Source: Gemmatimonadota bacterium
GTDB lineage: Bacteria; Gemmatimonadota; Gemmatimonadetes; Gemmatimonadales; GWC2-71-9
DNA: 6,064 nucleotides
Assembly (NCBI GenBank): GCA_003221085.1
Contig: QHUD01000237.1
Coordinates: forward strand, 1 to 6,064
Direction of reading: 5' to 3'
The position numbers were made by a program, and so were the translations under genes. Positions 1-5,459 of this stretch are shown here, piece after piece. The notes below the pieces were generated by a model that was given only the letters and a program-made list of their open reading frames with translations, ran no database searches and had not been told where the DNA came from. Position 1 is the first letter of the stretch; every line of letters starts with the position of its first letter.

Positions 1-408
1 GGCCTCTACTCCGACCGGCTGGGACGGCGGCGTACCATCGGGCTGGCGCTGGCCGGGGCGGTGCTCACCATCCCCATCTGGGCGTTCGCGCCCACCCTGC
101 CGCTGCTCTGGGCCGGCGCGTTCATCATCCAGTTCTTCGTCCAGGGGGCCTGGGGCGTCATCCCGGCCCACATCAACGAGCTGTCACCCGATTCGGTACG
201 CGGCTTCCTCCCCGGCTTCGCCTACCAGTGCGGCGTGGCGATCGCCAGCCAGATCCCGCACGTGCAGGCGCTGTTCGCGGTCCACACCAGCTACGCGCAA
301 GCGATGGCCTTATCCGCGGCGATGGTGTTCATCCTGGGAGCCGTGGTGGCGGGGGTGGGCCCCGAGCGCCGGGGAGTGGCATTCGGGCGCGGGTCTCCAT
401 ACCCTTAG
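1..408 (+). CDS. MFS transporter, C-terminal part (5' truncated by window)
   Basis: The frame is open from base 1 and ends at TAG 406-408, giving 135 visible residues. This should be a cytoplasmic-membrane secondary transporter of the major facilitator superfamily. The first residues, GLYSDRLGRRR, are the MFS loop signature (G-x-x-x-D-R-x-G-R-R). About four hydrophobic segments follow (about residues 13-33, 37-58, 70-92 and 97-120), so this loop is probably the one between helices 8 and 9, with helices 9-12 present. The segment ELSPDSVRG...GFAYQCG (about residues 60-78) resembles the sialate/lactate (SHS, Jen1-like) branch, which would mean a carboxylate or similar anion substrate. That subfamily call is from memory of its motifs and is less certain than MFS itself. 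The oxygenase gene starts 5 bases after the stop, so this is probably its cotranscribed uptake system. Confidence 0.88.
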   Translation, partial: GLYSDRLGRRRTIGLALAGAVLTIPIWAFAPTLPLLWAGAFIIQFFVQGAWGVIPAHINELSPDSVRGFLPGFAYQCGVAIASQIPHVQALFAVHTSYAQAMALSAAMVFILGAVVAGVGPERRGVAFGRGSPYP

Positions 409-413
409 GCACC

Positions 414-1538
414 ATGACGACGTTCGTCAAAGCCACCCAAGCGTATCAGCAGGGCCAACGTACGCTGCCCGGGCGCTATTACAACGCGCCCGAGATCTGG
501 GCTGAAGAGCGGGAGCGGATCTTCGCGCGGCGCTGGATCGCAGTCGGTCGCGCCGCTGAGCTGGCCCAGCCGGGGGACTACGTGGTCCCCAGCGTCGGCG
601 GCGAGAGCGTGATCGTGGTGCGAAGCCAGGACGGCGCGGTGCGCGCCTTCTATAATGTGTGCCGCCACCGCGGTACCCGGCTGTGCGAGGCGGACCGCGG
701 GCGCCTCTCCGAGACGATCCAATGCCCCTACCATGCCTGGACCTACACGCTCGACGGCACGTTGATCGGTGCGCCGCACATGAATGAGGTCGCGGGGTTC
801 GATAAGCGGGACTACCCTCTGCACACGGTCGCGCTCGCCGAGTGGGAAGGGTTCGTCTTCATCAACCTGGCCGAAGAGCCGGAGCCCCTGGCGCGTGCCT
901 TCGCCCCGCTGGCGGGCCGCTTCAGCCGCTTCAACATCGCCAGCCTCCGCTCCGGCGGGCGCGTCGACTATGACGTGCAGGCCAACTGGAAGCTCGTGTT
1001 TCAGAATTATTCCGAATGCCTGCACTGCCCCATCATCCACCCGGGACTCGCCAAGCTGACGCCGTACACGAGCGGCGAGAACGACCTGTTCGACGGGCCC
1101 TTCCTCGGCGGCTACATGGTGATCACGGCGCCGGGAGGCAGCCTCACGATGAGCGGCCGGGCGTGCGGGCCGGCGGTGGGAGACCTGCCGGCGGAGGATC
1201 AGCATCGGGTCTACTTCTACACGATTTTCCCGAACCTGCTGTTGTCGCTACATCCGGATTACGTGATGTTCCACACCCTGTGGCCCCAGGCGCCCGACCG
1301 CACGCGTATCACCTGCGAGTGGCTGTTCCACCCCGACGCCTTCGGGCGGCCCGGCTTCGATCCCGACGACGCGGTGCGCTTCTGGGACGAAACCAACCGG
1401 CAGGACTGGCACATCTGCGAGCAGAGCCACGCGGGGATCGCCTCGCGGGCGTATCAGCCCGGTCCCTACTCCCCGCGCGAAGGCATCTCCGCCGCCTGGG
1501 ACCGGGAGTTCCTCAGGGCGCTCGGGCACTCGCGCTGA
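414..1538 (+). CDS. Rieske non-heme iron oxygenase, alpha subunit (betaine/carnitine demethylase-like)
   Basis: A 374-residue cytoplasmic oxygenase that should use O2 and electrons from a separate reductase to hydroxylate or demethylate a small substrate. The N-terminal Rieske domain (about 38-150) has the [2Fe-2S] ligands C83, H85, C104 and H107 in CRHRG and CPYHAW. The C-terminal catalytic domain carries NYSECLHCPIIHP at 198-210. H204 and H209, plus D331 in NRQDWHICE, are the likely mononuclear-iron ligands. E201 stands where the electron-bridging Asp or Glu is expected. The NYSEC-HCP-IHP motif and GGSLTMSG (241-248) resemble glycine-betaine, carnitine and stachydrine demethylases more than classical ring-hydroxylating dioxygenases, and CntA-type enzymes are about this length. 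Databases often label such proteins aromatic ring-hydroxylating, so the substrate stays open. ATG 414 is the natural start, 5 bases past the transporter stop; only a weak AGG (407-409) precedes it. No reductase gene lies in the window. Confidence 0.93.
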   Translation: MTTFVKATQAYQQGQRTLPGRYYNAPEIWAEERERIFARRWIAVGRAAELAQPGDYVVPSVGGESVIVVRSQDGAVRAFYNVCRHRGTRLCEADRGRLSETIQCPYHAWTYTLDGTLIGAPHMNEVAGFDKRDYPLHTVALAEWEGFVFINLAEEPEPLARAFAPLAGRFSRFNIASLRSGGRVDYDVQANWKLVFQNYSECLHCPIIHPGLAKLTPYTSGENDLFDGPFLGGYMVITAPGGSLTMSGRACGPAVGDLPAEDQHRVYFYTIFPNLLLSLHPDYVMFHTLWPQAPDRTRITCEWLFHPDAFGRPGFDPDDAVRFWDETNRQDWHICEQSHAGIASRAYQPGPYSPREGISAAWDREFLRALGHSR

Positions 1539-1544
1539 GCGGTC

Positions 1545-1559
1545 CAGATCCTTCGCGTC
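1545..1559 (-). repeat. Partial copy of the dispersed repeat (15-base direct repeat)
   Basis: CAGATCCTTCGCGTC occurs here and again, identically, at 1591-1605, a period of 46 bases. Only the GAAGGATC end of the repeat element is recognisable in this copy; the sequence that follows (1560-1590) no longer matches the other end. It begins seven bases after the oxygenase stop codon, so it is either a decayed copy or the remnant of an insertion. Confidence 0.6.
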
Positions 1560-1592
1560 CCCCCAACGATATCCTCGCTTTGCGTGTCAGCA

Positions 1593-1636
1593 GATCCTTC
1601 GCGTCGCGCGCGTTCCGCGCGCTCGCTCAGGATGAC
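1593..1636 (-). repeat. Dispersed intergenic repeat, copy in minus orientation
   Basis: Read on the minus strand this 44-base unit begins GTCATCCTGAGCG and ends CGCGAAGGATC, matching the two ends of the plus-oriented copy at 1678-1708. Its centre holds its own hairpin: a 7-base stem GCGCGCG (1606-1612) and CGCGCGC (1616-1622) around the loop TTC. I recall this type of element as common between genes in Gemmatimonadota and some other phyla. The presence of two inverted copies here is seen directly; the family's distribution is recollection. Confidence 0.75.
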
Positions 1637-1677
1637 ACCCCGCGCGGCTCCTTCCCCAGTCACCCAGCGAGCGGCCT

Positions 1678-1708
1678 GTCATCCTGAGCGCCGCAGGCGC
1701 GAAGGATC
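1678..1708 (+). repeat. Dispersed intergenic repeat, copy in plus orientation
   Basis: A 31-base unit starting GTCATCCTGAGCG and ending CGCGAAGGATC. Both ends are perfect inverse matches to the 1593-1636 copy (13 and 11 bases). The centre differs in sequence and length but is again a hairpin: GCGCC (1688-1692), loop GCA, GGCGC (1696-1700). Conserved ends around a variable self-complementary centre suggest that structure, rather than the central sequence, is maintained. The copy finishes six bases before the stop codon of the minus-strand cupin gene. Confidence 0.75.
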
Positions 1709-1714
1709 CGCTGT

Positions 1715-2089
1715 CTACCGCCGCAGATACGCGTCCGTCTTGTTGAGCCAATCCGCGCGCGGCGGATAGAAGATGTCGATGTCGAGCGTATCTTCCAGCG
1801 CGTGCGCTTCGTGCGGCACATTCGCGGGGAGGTGCAGCACCTCTCCCGCGTGCACCACGATCTCCTCGGCGCCCGCGTCGCCCACGAGAAACCGCAGCGC
1901 CCCCTCCAGGATGTAGGTGAACTGCTCGTTCTCGTGCGAGTGCTTCGGGACGACACAGCCCTGCTTCAGGTACACGTGCGCCAGCATGACCTGGTCGCCG
2001 GTGATGAGGCGACGCGATAGCCGCTCGTGCAATTCCTCGCGGGGCACCTGGTCCCAGCGATACCACTTTGCCGCTCGTTTGCCGCTCAC
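1715..2089 (-). CDS. Small single-domain cupin protein
   Basis: A 124-residue cytoplasmic beta-barrel protein of the Cupin_2 type, near full length for a single-domain cupin. Motif 1 runs from G44 through H50-S-H52-E-N-E-Q56 to G63; motif 2 is G82 through LPANVPHEAH with H93. The probable metal ligands are H50, H52, Q56 (or E55) and H93. The substrate cannot be read from sequence: such proteins include small dioxygenases, isomerases and sensors. The GTG start at 2089 is chosen because GGAG (plus-strand 2097-2100) sits 7 bases upstream and a promoter-like pair at 2119-2147 would start RNA near 2112. An in-frame TTG at 2119 would add ten residues but has no ribosome site and lies inside that -10 box. 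The gene is convergent with the oxygenase and divergent from the DinB operon, so it appears to be its own unit. Confidence 0.85.
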   Translation of the reverse strand: MSGKRAAKWYRWDQVPREELHERLSRRLITGDQVMLAHVYLKQGCVVPKHSHENEQFTYILEGALRFLVGDAGAEEIVVHAGEVLHLPANVPHEAHALEDTLDIDIFYPPRADWLNKTDAYLRR

Positions 2090-2096
2090 CGCCAAG

Positions 2097-2100
2097 CTCC
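2097..2100 (-). promoter_or_regulatory. Shine-Dalgarno site deciding the cupin start
   Basis: On the minus strand GGAG is followed by seven bases and then GTG (2089-2087). The other in-frame candidates, GTG 2113 and TTG 2119, have no comparable site at proper spacing. Confidence 0.6.
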
Positions 2101-2118
2101 ATGACGCAGTCACCGACA

Positions 2119-2147
2119 ACGCTACCGCGGGGCCGATGCGGCGTCAA
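2119..2147 (-). promoter_or_regulatory. Candidate sigma70-type promoter for the cupin gene
   Basis: On the minus strand TTGACG (plus 2142-2147; five of six with TTGACA) is followed by a 17-base spacer and TAGCGT (plus 2119-2124; it keeps the first T, the A and the final T of TATAAT). The predicted RNA start is near 2112, which leaves a leader of about 22 bases containing the GGAG site. Spacing and position agree with the gene model, but the -10 is weak, and promoter preferences of this phylum may differ from E. coli. Confidence 0.45.
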
Positions 2148-2189
2148 AACCGGATAGCGGCAGCGTCGCCGACCGAACATGTTGAGACC

Positions 2190-2720
2190 ATGACTACGCG
2201 GCGTACGGGAGCGGGAGCGTCGAGGAGAGCGCGGCTGTTGCACCGACTCGACCAGGCATGGCAGGCATTGCAGGACTCGTACGCCGGACTGCCGGAGGCG
2301 GAGGTTCTGGAGCCCGGGGTCACGGGGACCTGGTCGGTGAAGGACATCATCGCGCACGTGAGCTGGTGGGAGGAGGAGGCGCTCGCCCATCTGCCGCTCA
2401 TCCTCGCCGGCGGCAGGCCGCCGCGGTACTCGGTCACCCACGGCGGCATCGATGCCTTCAATGCAAAGATGACGAAACAGCGTAAGGACCTGTCGTTCGC
2501 GGAGGTGCTGAGGCGCCGGGACGATATTCACGGCCGGCTGACAGCGCTCATCGGGAGCGTGCCGGAGATCCAAATCACCGGCGAAACGCGGTTTCGGCGT
2601 CGCCTGCGGCTCGATACCTACGGGCATTACCCGAAGCATGCGCGGGCGATCCGCGCCTGGCGTGAGCGACGCCTTGCCGGACCCGGCGCTGGACGAGTAC
2701 CTTCGCGACTCTCCTCATGA
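2190..2720 (+). CDS. DinB-superfamily four-helix-bundle protein (ClbS/DfsB-like)
   Basis: A 176-residue soluble protein. The order is typical of DinB-like four-helix bundles: a first amphipathic helix (about 13-33), WSVKDIIAH (48-56) opening the second helix, GGIDAFN (85-91), then RFRRRLRLDTYGHYPKHARAI (about 134-154). H56, H146 and H150 form the usual three-His metal site. DTYGHYP-HA-AIRAWRE is the closing motif I associate with ClbS/DfsB-type proteins; known relatives include colibactin self-protection proteins and metal-dependent thiol transferases, and the activity here is unknown. The tail after R158 is low-complexity and may not be conserved. ATG 2190 fits the family N-terminus but lacks a clear ribosome site; an in-frame ATG at 2136 is the alternative. 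It is the first gene of the probable operon with the second DinB gene and the cyclase. Confidence 0.82.
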   Translation: MTTRRTGAGASRRARLLHRLDQAWQALQDSYAGLPEAEVLEPGVTGTWSVKDIIAHVSWWEEEALAHLPLILAGGRPPRYSVTHGGIDAFNAKMTKQRKDLSFAEVLRRRDDIHGRLTALIGSVPEIQITGETRFRRRLRLDTYGHYPKHARAIRAWRERRLAGPGAGRVPSRLSS

Positions 2721-2721
2721 T

Positions 2722-2726
2722 GGAGG
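2722..2726 (+). promoter_or_regulatory. Strong Shine-Dalgarno site of the second DinB gene
   Basis: GGAGG is six bases before ATG 2733, right after the TGA (2718-2720) of the upstream gene. It fixes the start of the shortened DinB gene. The bases TGGAGGCCG (2721-2729), read in the gene's own frame, also encode W-R-P, which is discussed as a finding. Confidence 0.75.
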
Positions 2727-2732
2727 CCGCGG

Positions 2733-3137
2733 ATGTCGCTCGCCGCGCTCGGTCGCCTGGCGACGCTGGTCGCCGAGCTGCCGGGCTGGGTAGCGAACAC
2801 CATCACGCGTGACGAGCTCGACATCATGCCGCCGGGCGGACCGCCGCCCAAGTTCGAGGCCCTCGACAGCACGGCGCGGATCCTCGAGTTGTTCGACCGC
2901 AACGCTGCCGCGGCGCGGGCTGCCCTCGCCAAGGCCTCGGATGCCGAGTTTCAGAAGCCCTGGGCGTTCAAGGTCAGTGGCCGGATCGTGGCCACGAACC
3001 CGAAGTTCACCGTGTACCGACGCACGGTGCTGAATCACCTCGTGCATCATCGCGGCCAGCTCACGGTATACTTGCGGCTCAACAACGCCCCAGTCCCCGC
3101 CGTATACGGTCCGACGGCGGACGAGCCGAACTTCTAA
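2733..3137 (+). CDS. DinB-family protein, short form lacking the first helix
   Basis: A 134-residue protein whose body matches the DinB_2-type families I know: SLAALGRLATLVAELPGW (2-19), DELDIMPPGG (27-36), ILELFDRN (50-57), NHLVHHRGQLTVYLRLN (101-117) and PVPAVYGPTADE (120-131). Typical members are about 165 residues with a first helix of some 30-35 residues before W-R-P-x-x-K-S-M-S-L; here the protein begins at MSL, so that helix is absent. The second and third metal ligands, H102 and H106, are present. The first, expected as His in L-A-x-H-I-A-E, is L12 in LATLVAE. It may therefore not bind metal, may need a partner, or may be decaying. The frame is intact and a perfect GGAGG precedes ATG 2733, so I keep it as a gene. 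It lies 12 bases after the first DinB stop and 10 before the cyclase. Confidence 0.8.
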   Translation: MSLAALGRLATLVAELPGWVANTITRDELDIMPPGGPPPKFEALDSTARILELFDRNAAAARAALAKASDAEFQKPWAFKVSGRIVATNPKFTVYRRTVLNHLVHHRGQLTVYLRLNNAPVPAVYGPTADEPNF

Positions 3138-3141
3138 GGAG
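3136..3141 (+). promoter_or_regulatory. Shine-Dalgarno site supporting a GTG start for the cyclase
   Basis: AAGGAG, overlapping the DinB stop TAA (3135-3137), is six bases before GTG 3148. No ATG offers a better start, so this site decides the unusual GTG start and indicates translation closely linked to the upstream gene. Confidence 0.75.
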
Positions 3142-3147
3142 CAACGC

Positions 3148-4782
3148 GTGCCCTCGTGGGAGCAGGCGGTGTCGGGGCTGCTGCAGACGCTGCGGCTCGA
3201 CAGCATCCGCAGCAAGATGCTGGTGTTCGCCCTGCTGGCCACGCTCATCCCCTCCGTCACGACGGGCTGGATCTCCTACCTGCAGAACGAGCGTTCGCTC
3301 ACGGCGAAGATCACGGGCGAGCTGCAGAGCGTGAGCGCGCAGACCGCCCGCGAGCTGGACCTCTGGGTCAAGGAGCGCCTGTACGAGCTGCGCGTGTTCG
3401 CGAGCTCGTACGAGGTGTCGGAGAACCTCGACCGCATCCCGCGCGCCGACGGCGAGCGCGCGCGCCAGCGTCTCGTCGGCTACCTCCGCTCCGTGCGCGA
3501 GCGCTTCGCGGATTACCAGGAGCTGCTGGTCGTCACTCCCGAGGGCGCGGAAGTGGCGAGCACCGCCCCCCAGCCGACAGTCGTCCGCCTGCCGCAAGAC
3601 TGGACCAAGACGATCCGCCAGGAAAACGCCGTCGTCGGCCAGGCGCTGTGGGACGATAGTCTCAAGCAGGGCGTCATCGTGTTCGCCGTCCCCATCTACC
3701 AGACCGGGGGGCGCTTCCTCGGCGCGCTGACGGCCAAGCTCGACTTCACCGCGCTGCATCGGCTGCTGCGACGGTTCGCGGGCGGGGGGGAGGAGGCGGC
3801 TCAGGTCTACCTCGTCAGCGCGGACGGCCGCCCCATTGTGGGATCCCGCTCGGATCCGACCGAGTTGATGCGTCACAGCCTGCCCGCCGCCGTTGTCCGC
3901 CGACTGCTCGAACACGAAGGTGCGACTCGCGAATACCGGGGGCTCGCAGGCCAGGAAGTGGTAGGGACCATCAAGGGCGTGCCCCGGCTCGACTGGGCGG
4001 TCCTGGCGGAGGTGCCGGCGGCCGTGGCCTACCGCCAGGTGACGCGGCTCCGTAACGTGACCGCGCTCGTCGTGGCGGCGCTGCTCCTGGCCGTGGGCCT
4101 GTTCGCCTACTTCCTCGGCCTGCTGATCACGCGGCCGCTCGACCGTCTGACCGGGGCGGCCGCCAAGGTGGCGGGGGGCGACCTCGCGGTGCACTTGCCC
4201 GTGGTCGGCGGTGGAGAGCTCGGCTACGTCACCGAGGTATTCAACGATATGGTCGCGCGGTTGCACGAGAGCCGGCGCGAGCTCGAGCGCCTTTCCATCA
4301 CCGATGACCTCACCGGCCTGTACAACCGGCGATACCTGATGGAAGCGCTCGCCAACGAGGTGCGGCGCTCGCGCCGCCTCGACCACCCCTGCGCACTGCT
4401 GATCGCCGACGTCGACCACTTCAAGGAATACAACGATGCCTACGGCCACCTGGCCGGCGACGCGGCGCTCGCGCGGCTCGCGGCCGTCCTGCGGGAAACG
4501 ACGCGCGACGTGGACTGCGCGGCGCGCTACGGCGGTGAGGAATTCGTGGTGCTGATGCCCGAGACCAAGGCGGCGGGGGCGATGGAGACGGCCCAGCGCA
4601 TCCGCACGCTGCTCGCCGGCGATGAGCTCCTCGGCGGCAAGCTCAGCGTGAGTATCGGGGTGGCCCAGTTCCCCGAGGATGGGGACGCACCGGAGGCGCT
4701 CCTGGCCCGCGCCGACGCGGCGTTATACCGGGCAAAGCGCGAGGGCCGGGATCGCGTGCTGCGCGCGCCCCCCACCCCCTAA
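3148..4782 (+). CDS. Membrane-bound diguanylate cyclase (Cache-like sensor, HAMP, GGEEF)
   Basis: A 544-residue inner-membrane sensor enzyme that should make cyclic di-GMP from two GTP in response to an external signal. A first membrane helix (about 23-45) is followed by a periplasmic domain of about 255 residues resembling a double Cache fold, a second helix (about 304-327) and a HAMP domain starting at R329-P330. A short coiled segment leads to the GGDEF domain from D386 (DDLTGLYNRR). Catalytic features are intact: metal-binding D421 in ADVDHFK, N429 and D438 (YND...GHLAGD), and the active-site loop G462-G-E-E-F466. The inhibitory site R453-D-V-D456 is present five residues before it, so product feedback is likely. 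No EAL or HD-GYP domain follows. The signal is unknown; double Cache domains usually bind small molecules such as amino acids or organic acids. It is the last gene of the probable DinB operon, and its TAA overlaps the stop of the opposing lipoprotein gene. Confidence 0.95.
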   Translation: MPSWEQAVSGLLQTLRLDSIRSKMLVFALLATLIPSVTTGWISYLQNERSLTAKITGELQSVSAQTARELDLWVKERLYELRVFASSYEVSENLDRIPRADGERARQRLVGYLRSVRERFADYQELLVVTPEGAEVASTAPQPTVVRLPQDWTKTIRQENAVVGQALWDDSLKQGVIVFAVPIYQTGGRFLGALTAKLDFTALHRLLRRFAGGGEEAAQVYLVSADGRPIVGSRSDPTELMRHSLPAAVVRRLLEHEGATREYRGLAGQEVVGTIKGVPRLDWAVLAEVPAAVAYRQVTRLRNVTALVVAALLLAVGLFAYFLGLLITRPLDRLTGAAAKVAGGDLAVHLPVVGGGELGYVTEVFNDMVARLHESRRELERLSITDDLTGLYNRRYLMEALANEVRRSRRLDHPCALLIADVDHFKEYNDAYGHLAGDAALARLAAVLRETTRDVDCAARYGGEEFVVLMPETKAAGAMETAQRIRTLLAGDELLGGKLSVSIGVAQFPEDGDAPEALLARADAALYRAKREGRDRVLRAPPTP

Positions 4783-5459
4783 CGACCGCCCGGCTCCGTC
4801 GCCCGCCGTCCCACGAGACTCAGGAACATCCACCCGGCGCGACCGCTCTCATCGGCGACGCGCACCCACTGCTCCACATAGGAATAGCCGACGAGGCCGG
4901 TGCCGGGGTCTACGGTGAAGAGGACCTTGTACGCGCCGCCCGGACCCTCGCGCACTTTGCCGCGTGCCGTGGCCTGGAGCCGCACGGGAACCGCGAACGA
5001 CACCTCGCCCGGGCGCAGCGGCGGCCGACCCGGCCCGCCGAGGCGACTGCGGCCGAGGCCCGCCAGGCTCTTCGCCTGGTTCGCGAGGTACAGCGCGCCG
5101 CCATAGTTCTGCTTCGCGAACTCGGCGCTCGCCTGCTGCAACAGGGTGCCCGCCTGCGTCACGTCCGAGGTCGCCGCCGGCTGAGCGCCGAACGCGGCGC
5201 GGAGCGACTGCACGGCGATCTCCGCCTCCGCCATGGCCGAGGCCGCCTCAGCCCGGCTCGCGACGGTCTGGAGCTTCGCCAGCGCGCGCACGACCTCCTG
5301 GCGCGCCGAGTCGCGTGCCGACGCGGTCCGCACCGCGACCGACCCACCGGCCGCACTGTCCTTGGCCACGCTCGGCGTCACCGGCGCGCTGCGGGACGCA
5401 CACGCCACGAGCGACGCGCCGAGGGTCGCGCACCCGAGCCAGCCAAGCAGGGCTCTCAC
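4779..5459 (-). CDS. Lipoprotein with helical region and C-terminal SH3 domain
   Basis: A 226-residue probable lipoprotein. The N-terminus is a short signal with lipobox LVAC, the acylated cysteine being C20. An Ala/Ser-rich linker is followed by a mostly helical segment (about 48-133) containing SAEFAKQNYGGALYLANQAK, which resembles DUF4398-like or TPR-like helical pairs of envelope proteins. A Gly/Pro/Arg linker follows, then a bacterial SH3 domain (about 160-217): V-R-E-G-P-G at 169-174, Q-W-V-R-V at 197-201 and GRAGWMFLSLV at 206-216. Such SH3 domains often contact peptidoglycan, so anchoring to or sensing the cell wall is plausible but not shown. GTG 5459 is chosen because it starts right before the signal sequence and overlaps the upstream stop as GTGA; a longer version reaching 5609 would bury the signal peptide. 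The stop TAG (4781-4779) overlaps the cyclase stop. Confidence 0.82.
   Translation of the reverse strand: MRALLGWLGCATLGASLVACASRSAPVTPSVAKDSAAGGSVAVRTASARDSARQEVVRALAKLQTVASRAEAASAMAEAEIAVQSLRAAFGAQPAATSDVTQAGTLLQQASAEFAKQNYGGALYLANQAKSLAGLGRSRLGGPGRPPLRPGEVSFAVPVRLQATARGKVREGPGGAYKVLFTVDPGTGLVGYSYVEQWVRVADESGRAGWMFLSLVGRRATEPGGR

Larger units (their letters stand above)
1588..1713. terminator. Large inverted-repeat hairpin between convergent genes, candidate bidirectional terminator
   Basis: The two inverted repeat copies can pair with each other. The outer arms 1588-1603 and 1698-1713 match at 15 of 16 positions, the mismatch being 1592 against 1709. The inner arms 1624-1636 and 1678-1690 match at 13 of 13, and 1637-1677 forms the loop. 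The structure lies between the 3' ends of the oxygenase (1538) and the cupin (1715), where both transcripts must end. No T-run follows either side, so it is not a canonical intrinsic terminator. It could instead slow polymerase, block read-through or protect 3' ends. The pairing is seen in the sequence; the termination role is inferred. Confidence 0.45.

Noticed and set aside
228..413. An N-terminal extension of the oxygenase upstream of ATG 414
   Set aside because: It would overlap the transporter in another frame, and its residues are Gly/Arg-rich shadow sequence, whereas the family's normal N-terminus fits ATG 414.
2176..2183. AACATGTT palindrome upstream of the first DinB gene as an operator
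   Set aside because: Eight-base palindromes occur by chance, there is no second copy, and no regulator gene is nearby to support a binding site.
1587..2639. A 350-codon open frame on the minus strand over the cupin and first DinB gene
   Set aside because: Its translation is Arg/Pro-rich without a recognisable domain, and it overlaps the well-supported cupin (other frame) and DinB genes. Long antisense frames are expected at this G+C content.
3784..3790. Run of seven G in the cyclase as a possible phase-variation or slippage site
   Set aside because: The run is short for slippage in a GC-rich genome, lies in a Gly-Gly-Gly loop of the sensor domain, and the frame is intact on both sides. Nothing else suggests switching.
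3079..4449. A 456-codon minus-strand open frame opposite the cyclase
   Set aside because: It mirrors the cyclase gene, whose domains and catalytic residues are unmistakable. The antisense product looks compositionally biased and has no known motif.
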